Assembly: GCA_024691145.1 (NCBI GenBank)
Contig: JAILNW010000250.1
Coordinates: 1 to 7,057, forward strand
Direction: 5' to 3'
DNA from: Lachnospiraceae bacterium
Lineage (GTDB): Bacteria; Bacillota; Clostridia; Lachnospirales; Lachnospiraceae
DNA: 7,057 nucleotides
How positions within the stretch are numbered: the stretch's first letter is position 1; every line of letters starts with the position of its first letter. The notes beneath the pieces were generated by a model. The model was not told the DNA's origin, did not search any database, and saw only the letters and a program-made list of their open reading frames with translations. A program made the translations under genes and the position numbers. Positions 1-6,406 of the stretch are shown here, in pieces.

Positions 1-1464
1 TGAAGCCTTGTTTGGAGTAATCATATCCTGATCAGAAACATATGATATGCCATTATCCCTGAAGTACTTGTCAACATCCATATTCTTTTCAGTTGACCAT
101 CCAAGATAAATCTTAGCTCTTGGATTAACAAGCTTTGCTCCAAGGGCAAATGCATTAATATTTGCTATAGTTCCATAAATAGGGTAGTCTGCAACATATC
201 CAATCTTATCACTTTCAGTCATGGCACCTGCAATAACACCTGTTAAAAACTTAGCTTCATACATTCTTGCTGCATATGTCTTAATATACTGATGTGATGT
301 ATTAAGTGAACAGTTAAATATCATAACATCAGGATACTGTATAGCCATCTTCATACATACCTGTAAAAGCTGAGGTGTTGTTGTAAATATTATTGTGTTG
401 CCATCAGCAATAAGCTTCTCAATAATAGCCTCTGCCTCATCACCTATTCCTGCATTGCTTATGGCTACAGTATCAACTGTATCACCCATAGCCTCATCAA
501 GATGAATTCTTCCAAGTTCATGTGCATATATCCATTCTGATTCTTCAGGTGACTTGTCATATACAAATGCAACCTTAAACTTTTTAGGAAGAATAGTCGG
601 TATAGGTATAATATGACTTAAAATATTCTTCTTTGACTCCTCCTGAGGATCCATAAGAAGGTCAATATTCTCCTCAGTTGATGCCACTATAAATTCCTTC
701 CATAACTTAGGAAGTTCTTCTTTAATATCTTCCTCAGTCATCTTAAGGAAATCATCATAATCGTATATATTAAGAAATGTAAGAAGAGCATCTCCCGTTG
801 TTATAGGAAGTTTTCCTCCGCCTCTTGCCTTAAATGCATTCTCAAAGGCAAGATGTGCTGAATTAAAATCTTTCTTTTCATCATCTGTAAATGCGCCACC
901 ATTCGGATGCATAATCATATAAAGTTTCTTAAAACATCCTGGTTTAGAAAACCATACATAATTAATTCCAGTGGCATTAAAGAAATCAAGAAATTCAAAA
1001 TATATAATGTTTTCAATCTCGTCAGTTCTTTTTGGTACTTTTCTTGTTACCATGGCAGGAACTGAGTCTGCTTCAAAATACTTAAGTACACTTACTCTCT
1101 TGTTACCTTCAACAACATAAAACTTATTCATGTACTCATATACTTTCAAAGGGTCTCTAATTCCCTCTTCCATGTGTGCCTCGCACAGACTAATCCACTT
1201 TGCACCAAACTCAGAATTGTAATCCATAAGTGGCATAAAGTTTGCCGCAAATGCCTGTGTTCTTCCTTTAGTGCTTGTACCAACAACAGCACTAAGTGGA
1301 ATATCCACAAGACCAACATTTACTTCGCTTTCTATGTCAACATGCTTTAATATATCATCAAGTACAGGCAAATAAGGATACTCTCCCTTTGAAGCACATG
1401 ACTGATACTTCTTTAATGCCATCTTCTGTGCTTTCAGATATTCATTAACTGTAGTTACTGACAT
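1..1464 (-). CDS. ParB/sulfiredoxin-like domain fused to a BMP (PnrA-like) ligand-binding domain; C-terminus outside window
   Basis: The reading frame is open from ATG 1464 to base 1 (488 codons, no stop), so the 3' end lies outside the window. AAGGGAGG at 1473-1480 sits 8 nt before the ATG and fixes the start. Residues 50-145 resemble a ParB/Srx-type domain: 'GLVDIPLSAVVGTSTKGR' near 51-68, then VVEGNKRVSVLKYF at 117-130, like the G-x-R/H-R turn of that fold. Residues about 190-285 are charged and probably helical. From about 295 the protein reads as a BMP/PnrA-type periplasmic-binding fold: KFKVAFVYDKSPEE (295-308), WIYAHELGR (311-319), GNTIIFTT (355-362), FLTGVIAGAMTESDKIGYVA (406-425) and NAFALGAKLVNP (437-448). 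BMP proteins are normally lipoproteins that bind nucleosides for an ABC importer. Here the N-terminus has no hydrophobic stretch or lipobox, so a cytosolic role is inferred. It lies 39 nt downstream of fprA, probably in one transcript. The BMP assignment is firm, the ParB-like one moderate; ligand and function are unknown. Confidence 0.85.
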   Translation of the reverse strand, partial: MSVTTVNEYLKAQKMALKKYQSCASKGEYPYLPVLDDILKHVDIESEVNVGLVDIPLSAVVGTSTKGRTQAFAANFMPLMDYNSEFGAKWISLCEAHMEEGIRDPLKVYEYMNKFYVVEGNKRVSVLKYFEADSVPAMVTRKVPKRTDEIENIIYFEFLDFFNATGINYVWFSKPGCFKKLYMIMHPNGGAFTDDEKKDFNSAHLAFENAFKARGGGKLPITTGDALLTFLNIYDYDDFLKMTEEDIKEELPKLWKEFIVASTEENIDLLMDPQEESKKNILSHIIPIPTILPKKFKVAFVYDKSPEESEWIYAHELGRIHLDEAMGDTVDTVAISNAGIGDEAEAIIEKLIADGNTIIFTTTPQLLQVCMKMAIQYPDVMIFNCSLNTSHQYIKTYAARMYEAKFLTGVIAGAMTESDKIGYVADYPIYGTIANINAFALGAKLVNPRAKIYLGWSTEKNMDVDKYFRDNGISYVSDQDMITPNKAS

Positions 1465-1503
1465 AATCCAATCCTCCCTTCAACAAAATTACAAAAGTTA
1501 ATT

Positions 1504-2661
1504 TTATGCTAAAATTTCGCCTGCAAGAACCTCTAACTGCTCTTCATTTTCCTTGCTTACTGCAGACATAATCTTAACTGAATTCTCACAATACTCAGTA
1601 TTCTTAAGACCTTCAAGCATCTTCTTCATAGTATTAACAGCAGTTGGTGCCCAGCTTCCATTCTCGATAAATCCTATCTTTCTGTTCTTGTATCCTCTTT
1701 CTGTAAGATGATTGATGAATTCCTTCATGAATGGGAATATGTCTCCATTGTATGTAGTTGTTGCAAGAATAATCTTACCATATCTGAAGGCATCCTCAAC
1801 AGCCTCTGCCATATCTTCTCTTGCAAGGTCACAAACAACCACTTTAGGGCATCCTTTAGTTTTAAGCTTTTCTTCTAATATATTAACAGCCTTTTTAGTG
1901 TTGCCATATACAGATGTATAAGCAATCATAACACCCTCTGTCTCTGTTCCATATGAAGACCATGTGTTATATAAATCAATATAGTATCCTAAGTTTTCTT
2001 TTAAAATAGGACCATGTAATGCACATATAATCTGCACATCTAATGCTGCCACTTTCTTAAGAAGTACCTGTACCTGTGCTCCAAACTTTCCAACTATTCC
2101 AAAATAATATCTTCTTGCTTCACAAGCCCAGTCTTCATCTGTATCAAGTGTTCCAAATTTACCAAAAGCATCTGCTGAGAATAATACTTTATCACATTCA
2201 TCATATGCAACCATAACCTCTGGCCAGTGTACCATAGGTGCTGCGATAAACTTAAGATTATGCTTTCCAAGTGAAAGAGTATCTCCATCTGCCAAAACTA
2301 TTCTTCTGTCTGCATAATCTGTTCCGAAGAAATTCTTCATCATTGTGAAAGCCTTTGCTGATGATACTACCTTTGCATCAGAATATTTTTCCATAAAATA
2401 AGCAATGTTAGCTGAGTGATCAGGTTCCATATGTAAAACCACAAGGTAATCTGGTTTCTTATCTCCTAACTCTTTTTCAATGTTATTAAGCCATTCATCC
2501 TTAAAATTAGCATCTACAGAATCCATAACTGCTACTTTTTCATCCATTATTACATATGAATTGTATGCCATGCCATTAGGCACATCGTACATTCCCTCAA
2601 ATAAATCAATTTCCTTATCATTAACTCCTACATATCTGATGTCATTAGTTATACTCTGCAT
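1504..2661 (-). CDS. fprA: FprA family A-type flavoprotein (flavodiiron protein, O2/NO reductase)
   Basis: This 385-residue protein has the two-domain layout of class A flavodiiron proteins, cytosolic enzymes that reduce O2 to water and/or NO to N2O with electrons from rubredoxin or a similar donor. The N-terminal metallo-beta-lactamase-like domain (about 1-240) carries every diiron ligand: H77, E79 and D81-H82 in HMEPDH, H145 in MVHWPE, D164 in FSADAFG and H216 in ALHGP. The C-terminal flavodoxin domain (243-385) has the FMN phosphate loop TSVYGNT (249-255), the TTTYNGD loop (301-307) and an aromatic loop NGSWAP (334-339). No C-terminal rubredoxin or reductase domain is present. The spacing between D164 and H216 is 51 residues, shorter than the roughly 60 of the classical ROO/FprA pattern. 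The ATG at 2661 follows AGAAAGGA (2673-2680). An extended -10 promoter lies just upstream, and the ParB-like/BMP gene follows with no visible terminator. Family identity is very secure; O2 versus NO preference cannot be read from sequence. Confidence 0.96.
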   Translation of the reverse strand: MQSITNDIRYVGVNDKEIDLFEGMYDVPNGMAYNSYVIMDEKVAVMDSVDANFKDEWLNNIEKELGDKKPDYLVVLHMEPDHSANIAYFMEKYSDAKVVSSAKAFTMMKNFFGTDYADRRIVLADGDTLSLGKHNLKFIAAPMVHWPEVMVAYDECDKVLFSADAFGKFGTLDTDEDWACEARRYYFGIVGKFGAQVQVLLKKVAALDVQIICALHGPILKENLGYYIDLYNTWSSYGTETEGVMIAYTSVYGNTKKAVNILEEKLKTKGCPKVVVCDLAREDMAEAVEDAFRYGKIILATTTYNGDIFPFMKEFINHLTERGYKNRKIGFIENGSWAPTAVNTMKKMLEGLKNTEYCENSVKIMSAVSKENEEQLEVLAGEILA

Positions 2662-2702
2662 TTTCTTAAAAATCCTTTCTTATATTGTTTTATTCAAAGT
2701 AC

Positions 2703-2730
2703 ATTATACCATATATAGATAATTTTTCAA
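2703..2730 (-). promoter_or_regulatory. Vegetative promoter for fprA
   Basis: Read on the minus strand, TTGAAA (2725-2730) and TATAAT (2703-2708) are separated by 16 bp, and the -10 box is preceded by TGG, giving an extended -10. Transcription would start near 2695, leaving a leader of about 35 nt before the fprA ATG at 2661. It probably also drives the downstream ParB-like/BMP gene. Confidence 0.8.
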
Positions 2731-2747
2731 CAAAGTTTACATTTGTT
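2729..2747. promoter_or_regulatory. 19-bp palindrome, possible operator in the divergent control region
   Basis: AACAAA (2729-2734) and TTTGTT (2742-2747) form a perfect 6-bp inverted repeat with a 7-bp spacer. It overlaps the outer edge of the fprA -35 box and lies about 22 bp from the -35 box of the facing promoter, where a repressor or activator could act. The regulator is unknown, and an AT-rich palindrome of this size can arise by chance. Confidence 0.3.
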
Positions 2748-2769
2748 CCTATTTTTAATCATTTTATCA

Positions 2770-2798
2770 TTGTAAAGGAATAAAGTTAATGATATAAT
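2770..2798 (+). promoter_or_regulatory. Promoter for the homocysteine synthase-ligase unit
   Basis: TTGTAA (2770-2775) and a perfect TATAAT (2793-2798) are separated by 17 bp. Transcription would begin near 2805, giving a leader of about 115 nt before the ATG at 2921. It faces away from the fprA promoter; the two -35 boxes are about 40 bp apart. Confidence 0.75.
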
Positions 2799-2804
2799 AA
2801 ATAA

Positions 2805-2920
2805 GTATGTTGGATTTTTATCTTAATCGAAAAGATTAGATTTATATATTATTTAAGAAAGGAGAAGCTACCGATGATATTAACTTGATATTTTATCGTC
2901 AGTAGCAGTTATTAAAAGCT
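2805..2920 (+). promoter_or_regulatory. Structured 5' leader of the homocysteine synthase gene with displaced Shine-Dalgarno
   Basis: The only strong Shine-Dalgarno, AAGGAG at 2859-2864, is 56 nt from the ATG at 2921. Between them is a 40-nt hairpin (2867-2906): GCTAC pairs with GTAGC, then after one C-A mismatch seven more pairs form (one G-U), closing a 14-nt loop. With the stem folded, the Shine-Dalgarno and ATG are separated by only 2 + 14 unpaired bases. No Shine-Dalgarno is visible in 2907-2920. Upstream, TAATC (2824-2828) can pair with GATTA (2834-2838), or alternatively TCTTAA (2821-2826) with TTAAGA (2853-2858), next to the Shine-Dalgarno. The layout suggests translational control; it matches no riboswitch class recognised by eye. 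Confidence 0.5.
2874..2888 (+). CDS. Possible four-residue leader peptide (MILT)
   Basis: ATG at 2874 opens a four-codon frame (Met-Ile-Leu-Thr) ending in TGA at 2886-2888. The strong AAGGAG at 2859-2864 lies 9 nt upstream, ideal spacing for this ATG and far too distant for the one at 2921. The start codon lies in the 5' arm of the leader hairpin and the stop lies in its loop, so translating it would disturb the hairpin. It may simply be chance; no conservation can be seen here. Confidence 0.25.
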   Translation: MILT

Positions 2921-4195
2921 ATGGAAACAAGAATTGAAACAAAATGTATCCATGAAGGCTACAAGCCACAGCAGGGTGAACCTAGACAGTTACCTGTATA
3001 TCAGAGTACTACTTTCAGCTATAACTCAAGTGATTTCATGGGTAAACTTTTTGACCTTGAGGAATCTGGCTATTTTTACACTAGATTGCAGAATCCTACT
3101 AATGACAATGTTGCTGCAAAGATTTGTGCATTAGAAGGAGGTGCAGCTGCCATGCTTACTTCTTCAGGACAGGCAGCTAACTTCTTCGCTATTTTTAACA
3201 TTTGCGAAGCTGGTGACCATTTTATAGCTTCATCTTCAATCTACGGAGGAACATACAACCTTTTCGGTGTTACTCTTAAGAAGATGGGAATCGAATGTAC
3301 ATTTGTAGAGCAGGATTTATCAGAAGAAGAACTTTCTAAGTATTTTAAGCCTAATACAAAGGCACTTTTTGGAGAAACTATAACTAATCCTACAGTTAAA
3401 GTTCTTGATATTGAGAAGTTTGCAAGGGTTGCTCACAGTCACGGAGTACCTCTTATTATAGATAATACATTTGCAACTCCTATTAACTGCAGACCTTTTG
3501 AATGGGGTGCAGACATAGTTGTTCATTCTACTACAAAATATATGGATGGACAGGGCGTTGGAGTTGGCGGCTGTATCGTTGACAGTGGTAATTTTGACTG
3601 GATGGCTCATAAAGATAAGTTCCCTGGACTTACTACACCTGATGAGTCATATCATGGAATAACTTACGCTGAAAAGTTTGGAAAGGGTGCTTTTATTACA
3701 AAAGCAACAGCTCAGCTTATGCGTGACTTTGGTGCTATACAGTCACCTCAGAATGCATTCTACCTTAACCTTGGACTTGAGACTCTTCATATCAGAATTG
3801 AAAGACACTGTGCTAATGCACTTAAGGTTGCACAGTTCTTAGAGGCTCATGACAAGATTGAATGGGTACACTATGCAGGCCTTGAGAATGACAAGTATCA
3901 TGCACTTGCAAAAAAATATCTTCCTAATGGAACTTGTGGTGTTCTTTGTTTTGCAGTTAAAGGCGGAAGAGATGAGTCTATCAAGTTTATGGATAAGTTA
4001 AAGCTTGCCACTATAGCAACACACGTTGCTGATGCCAAGACATGTCTGCTTCATCCAGCAAGTCATACACACAGACAGCTTACAGATGAGCAGCTTTTAG
4101 AAGCTGGTATTTCACCTGATCTTATAAGATTCTCTGTTGGTATCGAGAACGCAGATGATTTAATTGCAGACCTTAAGCAGGCTCTTGATAACTAA
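2921..4195 (+). CDS. metY: O-acetylhomoserine sulfhydrylase / homocysteine synthase (PLP-dependent)
   Basis: This 424-residue protein is a full-length Cys/Met-metabolism PLP enzyme that makes homocysteine from O-acetylhomoserine and sulfide in methionine synthesis in the cytosol; some members also make cysteine. Visible landmarks are Y53-T-R55 (phosphate contacts from the neighbouring subunit), SSGQAA with S82, G83 and Q84 (phosphate loop), Y108 (stacks on the ring), D181-N-T (pyridine nitrogen), the Schiff-base lysine K206 in VHSTTKY, and R403 in RFSVGIE (substrate carboxylate). The N-terminus METRIETKCIHEGYKP and length fit the acetylhomoserine sulfhydrylase branch rather than shorter cystathionine lyases or synthases. 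An in-frame TAG at 2903-2905 rules out an upstream start, so ATG 2921 stands despite lacking an adjacent Shine-Dalgarno. It leads a two-gene unit with the ligase 20 nt downstream. O-succinylhomoserine use is the main alternative. Confidence 0.95.
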   Translation: METRIETKCIHEGYKPQQGEPRQLPVYQSTTFSYNSSDFMGKLFDLEESGYFYTRLQNPTNDNVAAKICALEGGAAAMLTSSGQAANFFAIFNICEAGDHFIASSSIYGGTYNLFGVTLKKMGIECTFVEQDLSEEELSKYFKPNTKALFGETITNPTVKVLDIEKFARVAHSHGVPLIIDNTFATPINCRPFEWGADIVVHSTTKYMDGQGVGVGGCIVDSGNFDWMAHKDKFPGLTTPDESYHGITYAEKFGKGAFITKATAQLMRDFGAIQSPQNAFYLNLGLETLHIRIERHCANALKVAQFLEAHDKIEWVHYAGLENDKYHALAKKYLPNGTCGVLCFAVKGGRDESIKFMDKLKLATIATHVADAKTCLLHPASHTHRQLTDEQLLEAGISPDLIRFSVGIENADDLIADLKQALDN

Positions 4196-4215
4196 TATTT
4201 TAGGAGGAAATATTT

Positions 4216-5850
4216 ATGCCGATTACTGATATATTGAGAAGAAACAGAGACATGTATGGCGACGATATATGTCTTGTTGAGATAAATCCAGAGATAAAAG
4301 AAGTCAGACGTGTTACATGGAAAGAGTATGAACTTATGGAGCCTAATCCAACTACTCATTACCGCAGAGAGATTACATGGCACGTTTTCGATGAAAAAGC
4401 AAACCGTTTTGCTAACCTTTTACTTAGCAGAGGAATCAAGAAGGGTGATAAGGTAGGTATACTCCTTATGAACTGTCTTGAGTGGCTTCCTATTTACTTT
4501 GGTATTTTAAAAACTGGTGCACTTGCTGTACCACTTAACTTCAGATATGCTTCTGACGAGATTGAATATTGTGTTAATCTTGCAGATGTTGATATACTTG
4601 TATTTGGACCTGAATTTATCGGAAGAGTTGAGGAGATAGCAGATTCCATCTCTACAAACAGATTATTATTCTTCGTAGGTGACAACTGTCCTACATTTGC
4701 AGAGGATTATAACAGTCTTACTTCAAACTGTTCAAGTAAAGACCCTGATATTCCTCTTACTGATGAAGATGATGCTGTTATTTATTTCTCTTCAGGAACA
4801 ACAGGTTTTCCAAAGGCTATTCTTCATAATCATGAGAGCCTTATGCACTCATGTAAAGTTGAGCAGAACCACCATGGACAGACTAAAGATGATGTATTCT
4901 TATGTATACCTCCTCTTTATCATACAGGTGCAAAGATGCACTGGTTTGGAAGTTTCCTTGTAGGTGCAAAGGCTGTTCTTCTTAAAGGAACAAAGCCTAA
5001 GTTTATACTTGATGCTGTTTCTAAGGAACACTGTTCTATCGTATGGCTTTTAGTTCCTTGGGCTCAGGATATTCTTGATGCCATTGACAGTGGCGAAGTT
5101 AAGCTTGAAGATTACGAACTTGACCAGTGGAGACTTATGCACATAGGTGCACAGCCTGTTCCACCTAGTCTTATTGCAAGATGGAAGAAGGTATTCCCTA
5201 ATCATCAGTATGACACAAACTATGGTCTTAGTGAGTCTATCGGACCTGGTTGTGTACATCTTGGTGTTGAGAACATACATAAAGTTGGTGCTATTGGTAA
5301 AGCTGGTTATGGCTGGCAGGTTAAGATTGTTGATGAAAACCGTAACACTGTACCAAAGGGAGAAGTTGGAGAACTTGCTGTTTATGGACCTGGTGTTATG
5401 ACTTGTTATTATAAAGACCCTGCAGCAACTGCAGAAGTTATGCAGGATGGCTGGTTATTTACAGGTGATATGGCTCAGGAAGATGAAGACGGATTTATAT
5501 TCCTTGTAGATCGTAAGAAAGACGTTGTTATCAGTGGTGGTGAGAATATCTACCCTGTACAGATTGAAGATTTCTTACGTGCTCATTCAGCTATAAAGGA
5601 CGTTGCAGTTATTGGTATTCCTGACAAACGTCTTGGAGAAGTAACTGCCGCTATTATAGAGCTTAAGCCTGGTGTAACTTGTACAGAAGATGATATTAAT
5701 AACTTCTGCCACAAGCTTCCTAGATACAAGAGACCTCACAAGATTATATTTGCTGATGTTCCTCGTAATCCTACAGGAAAGATTGAAAAACCAAAGTTGA
5801 GACAGATTTATTGTGGAGAAAGCCTTGTTGCTTCACAGAACAAGGGCTGA
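4216..5850 (+). CDS. Class I adenylate-forming enzyme, probable acyl-CoA ligase (AMP-binding), substrate unknown
   Basis: This 544-residue protein belongs to the ANL superfamily, which activates a carboxylate with ATP to an acyl-AMP and usually transfers it to CoA. Core motifs are all present: phosphate loop YFSSGTTGFPK (190-200), NYGLSE (335-340), TGD (416-418), hinge region VDRKKDVVISGGENIYP (431-447) and the C-terminal catalytic lysine K522 in PTGKIEK. No carrier-protein, condensation or membrane domain is present, so it is a stand-alone cytosolic ligase. Ahead of the usual N-terminal segment, RRVTW (31-35) recurs as RREITW (50-55), an apparent partial duplication or insertion. AGGAGG (4202-4207) lies 8 nt before the ATG, and the 20-nt gap to the preceding stop indicates co-transcription with metY. 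A strong terminator follows. Fatty-acyl, aryl or thioether acids (as in DmdB-type ligases) are all possible substrates; motifs do not decide. Confidence 0.93.
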   Translation: MPITDILRRNRDMYGDDICLVEINPEIKEVRRVTWKEYELMEPNPTTHYRREITWHVFDEKANRFANLLLSRGIKKGDKVGILLMNCLEWLPIYFGILKTGALAVPLNFRYASDEIEYCVNLADVDILVFGPEFIGRVEEIADSISTNRLLFFVGDNCPTFAEDYNSLTSNCSSKDPDIPLTDEDDAVIYFSSGTTGFPKAILHNHESLMHSCKVEQNHHGQTKDDVFLCIPPLYHTGAKMHWFGSFLVGAKAVLLKGTKPKFILDAVSKEHCSIVWLLVPWAQDILDAIDSGEVKLEDYELDQWRLMHIGAQPVPPSLIARWKKVFPNHQYDTNYGLSESIGPGCVHLGVENIHKVGAIGKAGYGWQVKIVDENRNTVPKGEVGELAVYGPGVMTCYYKDPAATAEVMQDGWLFTGDMAQEDEDGFIFLVDRKKDVVISGGENIYPVQIEDFLRAHSAIKDVAVIGIPDKRLGEVTAAIIELKPGVTCTEDDINNFCHKLPRYKRPHKIIFADVPRNPTGKIEKPKLRQIYCGESLVASQNKG

Positions 5851-5852
5851 TA

Positions 5853-5886
5853 AAAAAATGCAACGCAAAACTGCGTTGCATTTTTT
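5853..5886. terminator. Bidirectional intrinsic terminator between convergent genes
   Basis: TGCAACGCA (5859-5867) and TGCGTTGCA (5872-5880) form a perfect 9-bp stem with an AAAC loop, extended by A6 (5853-5858) pairing with T6 (5881-5886). The flanking A and T runs give a U-rich tail in both directions, so it can end the ligase transcript (stop at 5850) and the flavodoxin transcript. The flavodoxin stop codon (5885-5887) overlaps its T run. Confidence 0.93.
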
Positions 5887-6325
5887 ACCCTACTTCATTA
5901 GCACTCTTAACAACTTGTGCATATACAATCTCTGCACCTTCTACTACTGGTTTTAATTTTTCAGCTGTTTTTCCAATCTTACTACTAATAGATGTAGCAA
6001 AAAGATGTATTTTCTTTCCATTCCAATTATACTGTTCACAAAATGTATATATAATTCTTGGAGCCATTCCATACCATATTGGAAATCCAATATATATAGT
6101 ATCGTACTCATCCCAATTTTCAACCTTGCCTGCTATAGGAACGTCTTTTTTTCCTAATTGCTCCTTATTACATCTTGCAAGTGGGTTAACCCATTTTATA
6201 TCTGAAGCCGTATAAAGTTCCTGTGGTATTATTTCAAATGAATCTGCTTCAAGCAATTGTGCTAATTCATCACCTATTTTTTTTGTATTTCCTTCTGCAC
6301 TAAAATAAGTCACAAGTTTTCTCAT
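5885..6325 (-). CDS. Flavodoxin family protein (Flavodoxin_4-like)
   Basis: This 146-residue protein is a single flavodoxin domain, a small cytosolic FMN carrier or reductase. The phosphate loop YFSAEGNTKKI (7-17) holds S9, E11, N13 and T14. The second FMN loop is IGFPIWYGMAP (79-89), with W84 and Y85 near the isoalloxazine ring. The third loop is FATSISSKIGKT (109-120), where relatives commonly have a glycine-rich TSGGS-type sequence, so this loop is atypical. Pairs of such proteins with clostridial reductases are common, but the partner here is not identified. ATG 6325 is preceded by AAGAGG (6333-6338) with 7-nt spacing, and a near-consensus promoter lies upstream. The gene is transcribed alone and converges on the ligase gene with a shared terminator. 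The fold is sure; the electron partner is unknown. Confidence 0.92.
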   Translation of the reverse strand: MRKLVTYFSAEGNTKKIGDELAQLLEADSFEIIPQELYTASDIKWVNPLARCNKEQLGKKDVPIAGKVENWDEYDTIYIGFPIWYGMAPRIIYTFCEQYNWNGKKIHLFATSISSKIGKTAEKLKPVVEGAEIVYAQVVKSANEVG

Positions 6326-6351
6326 AAGTATACCTCTTTTCTTTTTTATTT

Positions 6352-6380
6352 AGTATAAAATATTCAAAAATAAATGTCAA
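6352..6380 (-). promoter_or_regulatory. Strong promoter for the flavodoxin gene
   Basis: On the minus strand, a perfect TTGACA (6375-6380) and TATACT (6352-6357) are separated by exactly 17 bp. Transcription would start near 6345, leaving only about 20 nt before the start codon at 6325, enough for the AAGAGG ribosome binding site. Confidence 0.88.
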
Positions 6381-6406
6381 CTTAAATTTCAGCTACTGTT
6401 CACAAA

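Noticed and set aside
1374..1464. Signal peptide or lipobox at the start of the BMP-domain protein
   Set aside because: Residues 1-30 are polar and charged with no hydrophobic core; C23 is not preceded by a lipobox.
1712..1921. Plus-strand open frame of 69 codons inside fprA
   Set aside because: It is antisense to a conserved flavodiiron gene, has no ribosome binding site of note and no recognisable protein features.
2480..2722. Plus-strand open frame of 80 codons overlapping the fprA start and promoter
   Set aside because: It is antisense to conserved coding sequence and would run through the fprA promoter; its hydrophobic look is a by-product of AT-rich composition.
2709..2760. Rex-type redox operator upstream of fprA
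   Set aside because: The Rex pattern is TTGTTAA-N4-TTAACAA; here TTGTTGAA has no matching downstream half, and the clear palindrome has half-sites in the opposite order.
2805..2920. SAM riboswitch or T-box upstream of homocysteine synthase
   Set aside because: Such genes are often under SAM riboswitch control, but the leader is only about 115 nt, lacks the multi-helix core and kink-turn of SAM-I, has no T-box sequence and no intrinsic terminator.
3320..3610. Minus-strand frame of 96 codons inside metY
   Set aside because: It lies opposite the PLP-binding core, which explains the openness of the complementary frame; no family match is seen.
5811..6215. Plus-strand frame of 134 codons over the terminator and flavodoxin
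   Set aside because: It starts inside the ligase, crosses a strong terminator and is antisense to flavodoxin; the protein shows no domain.
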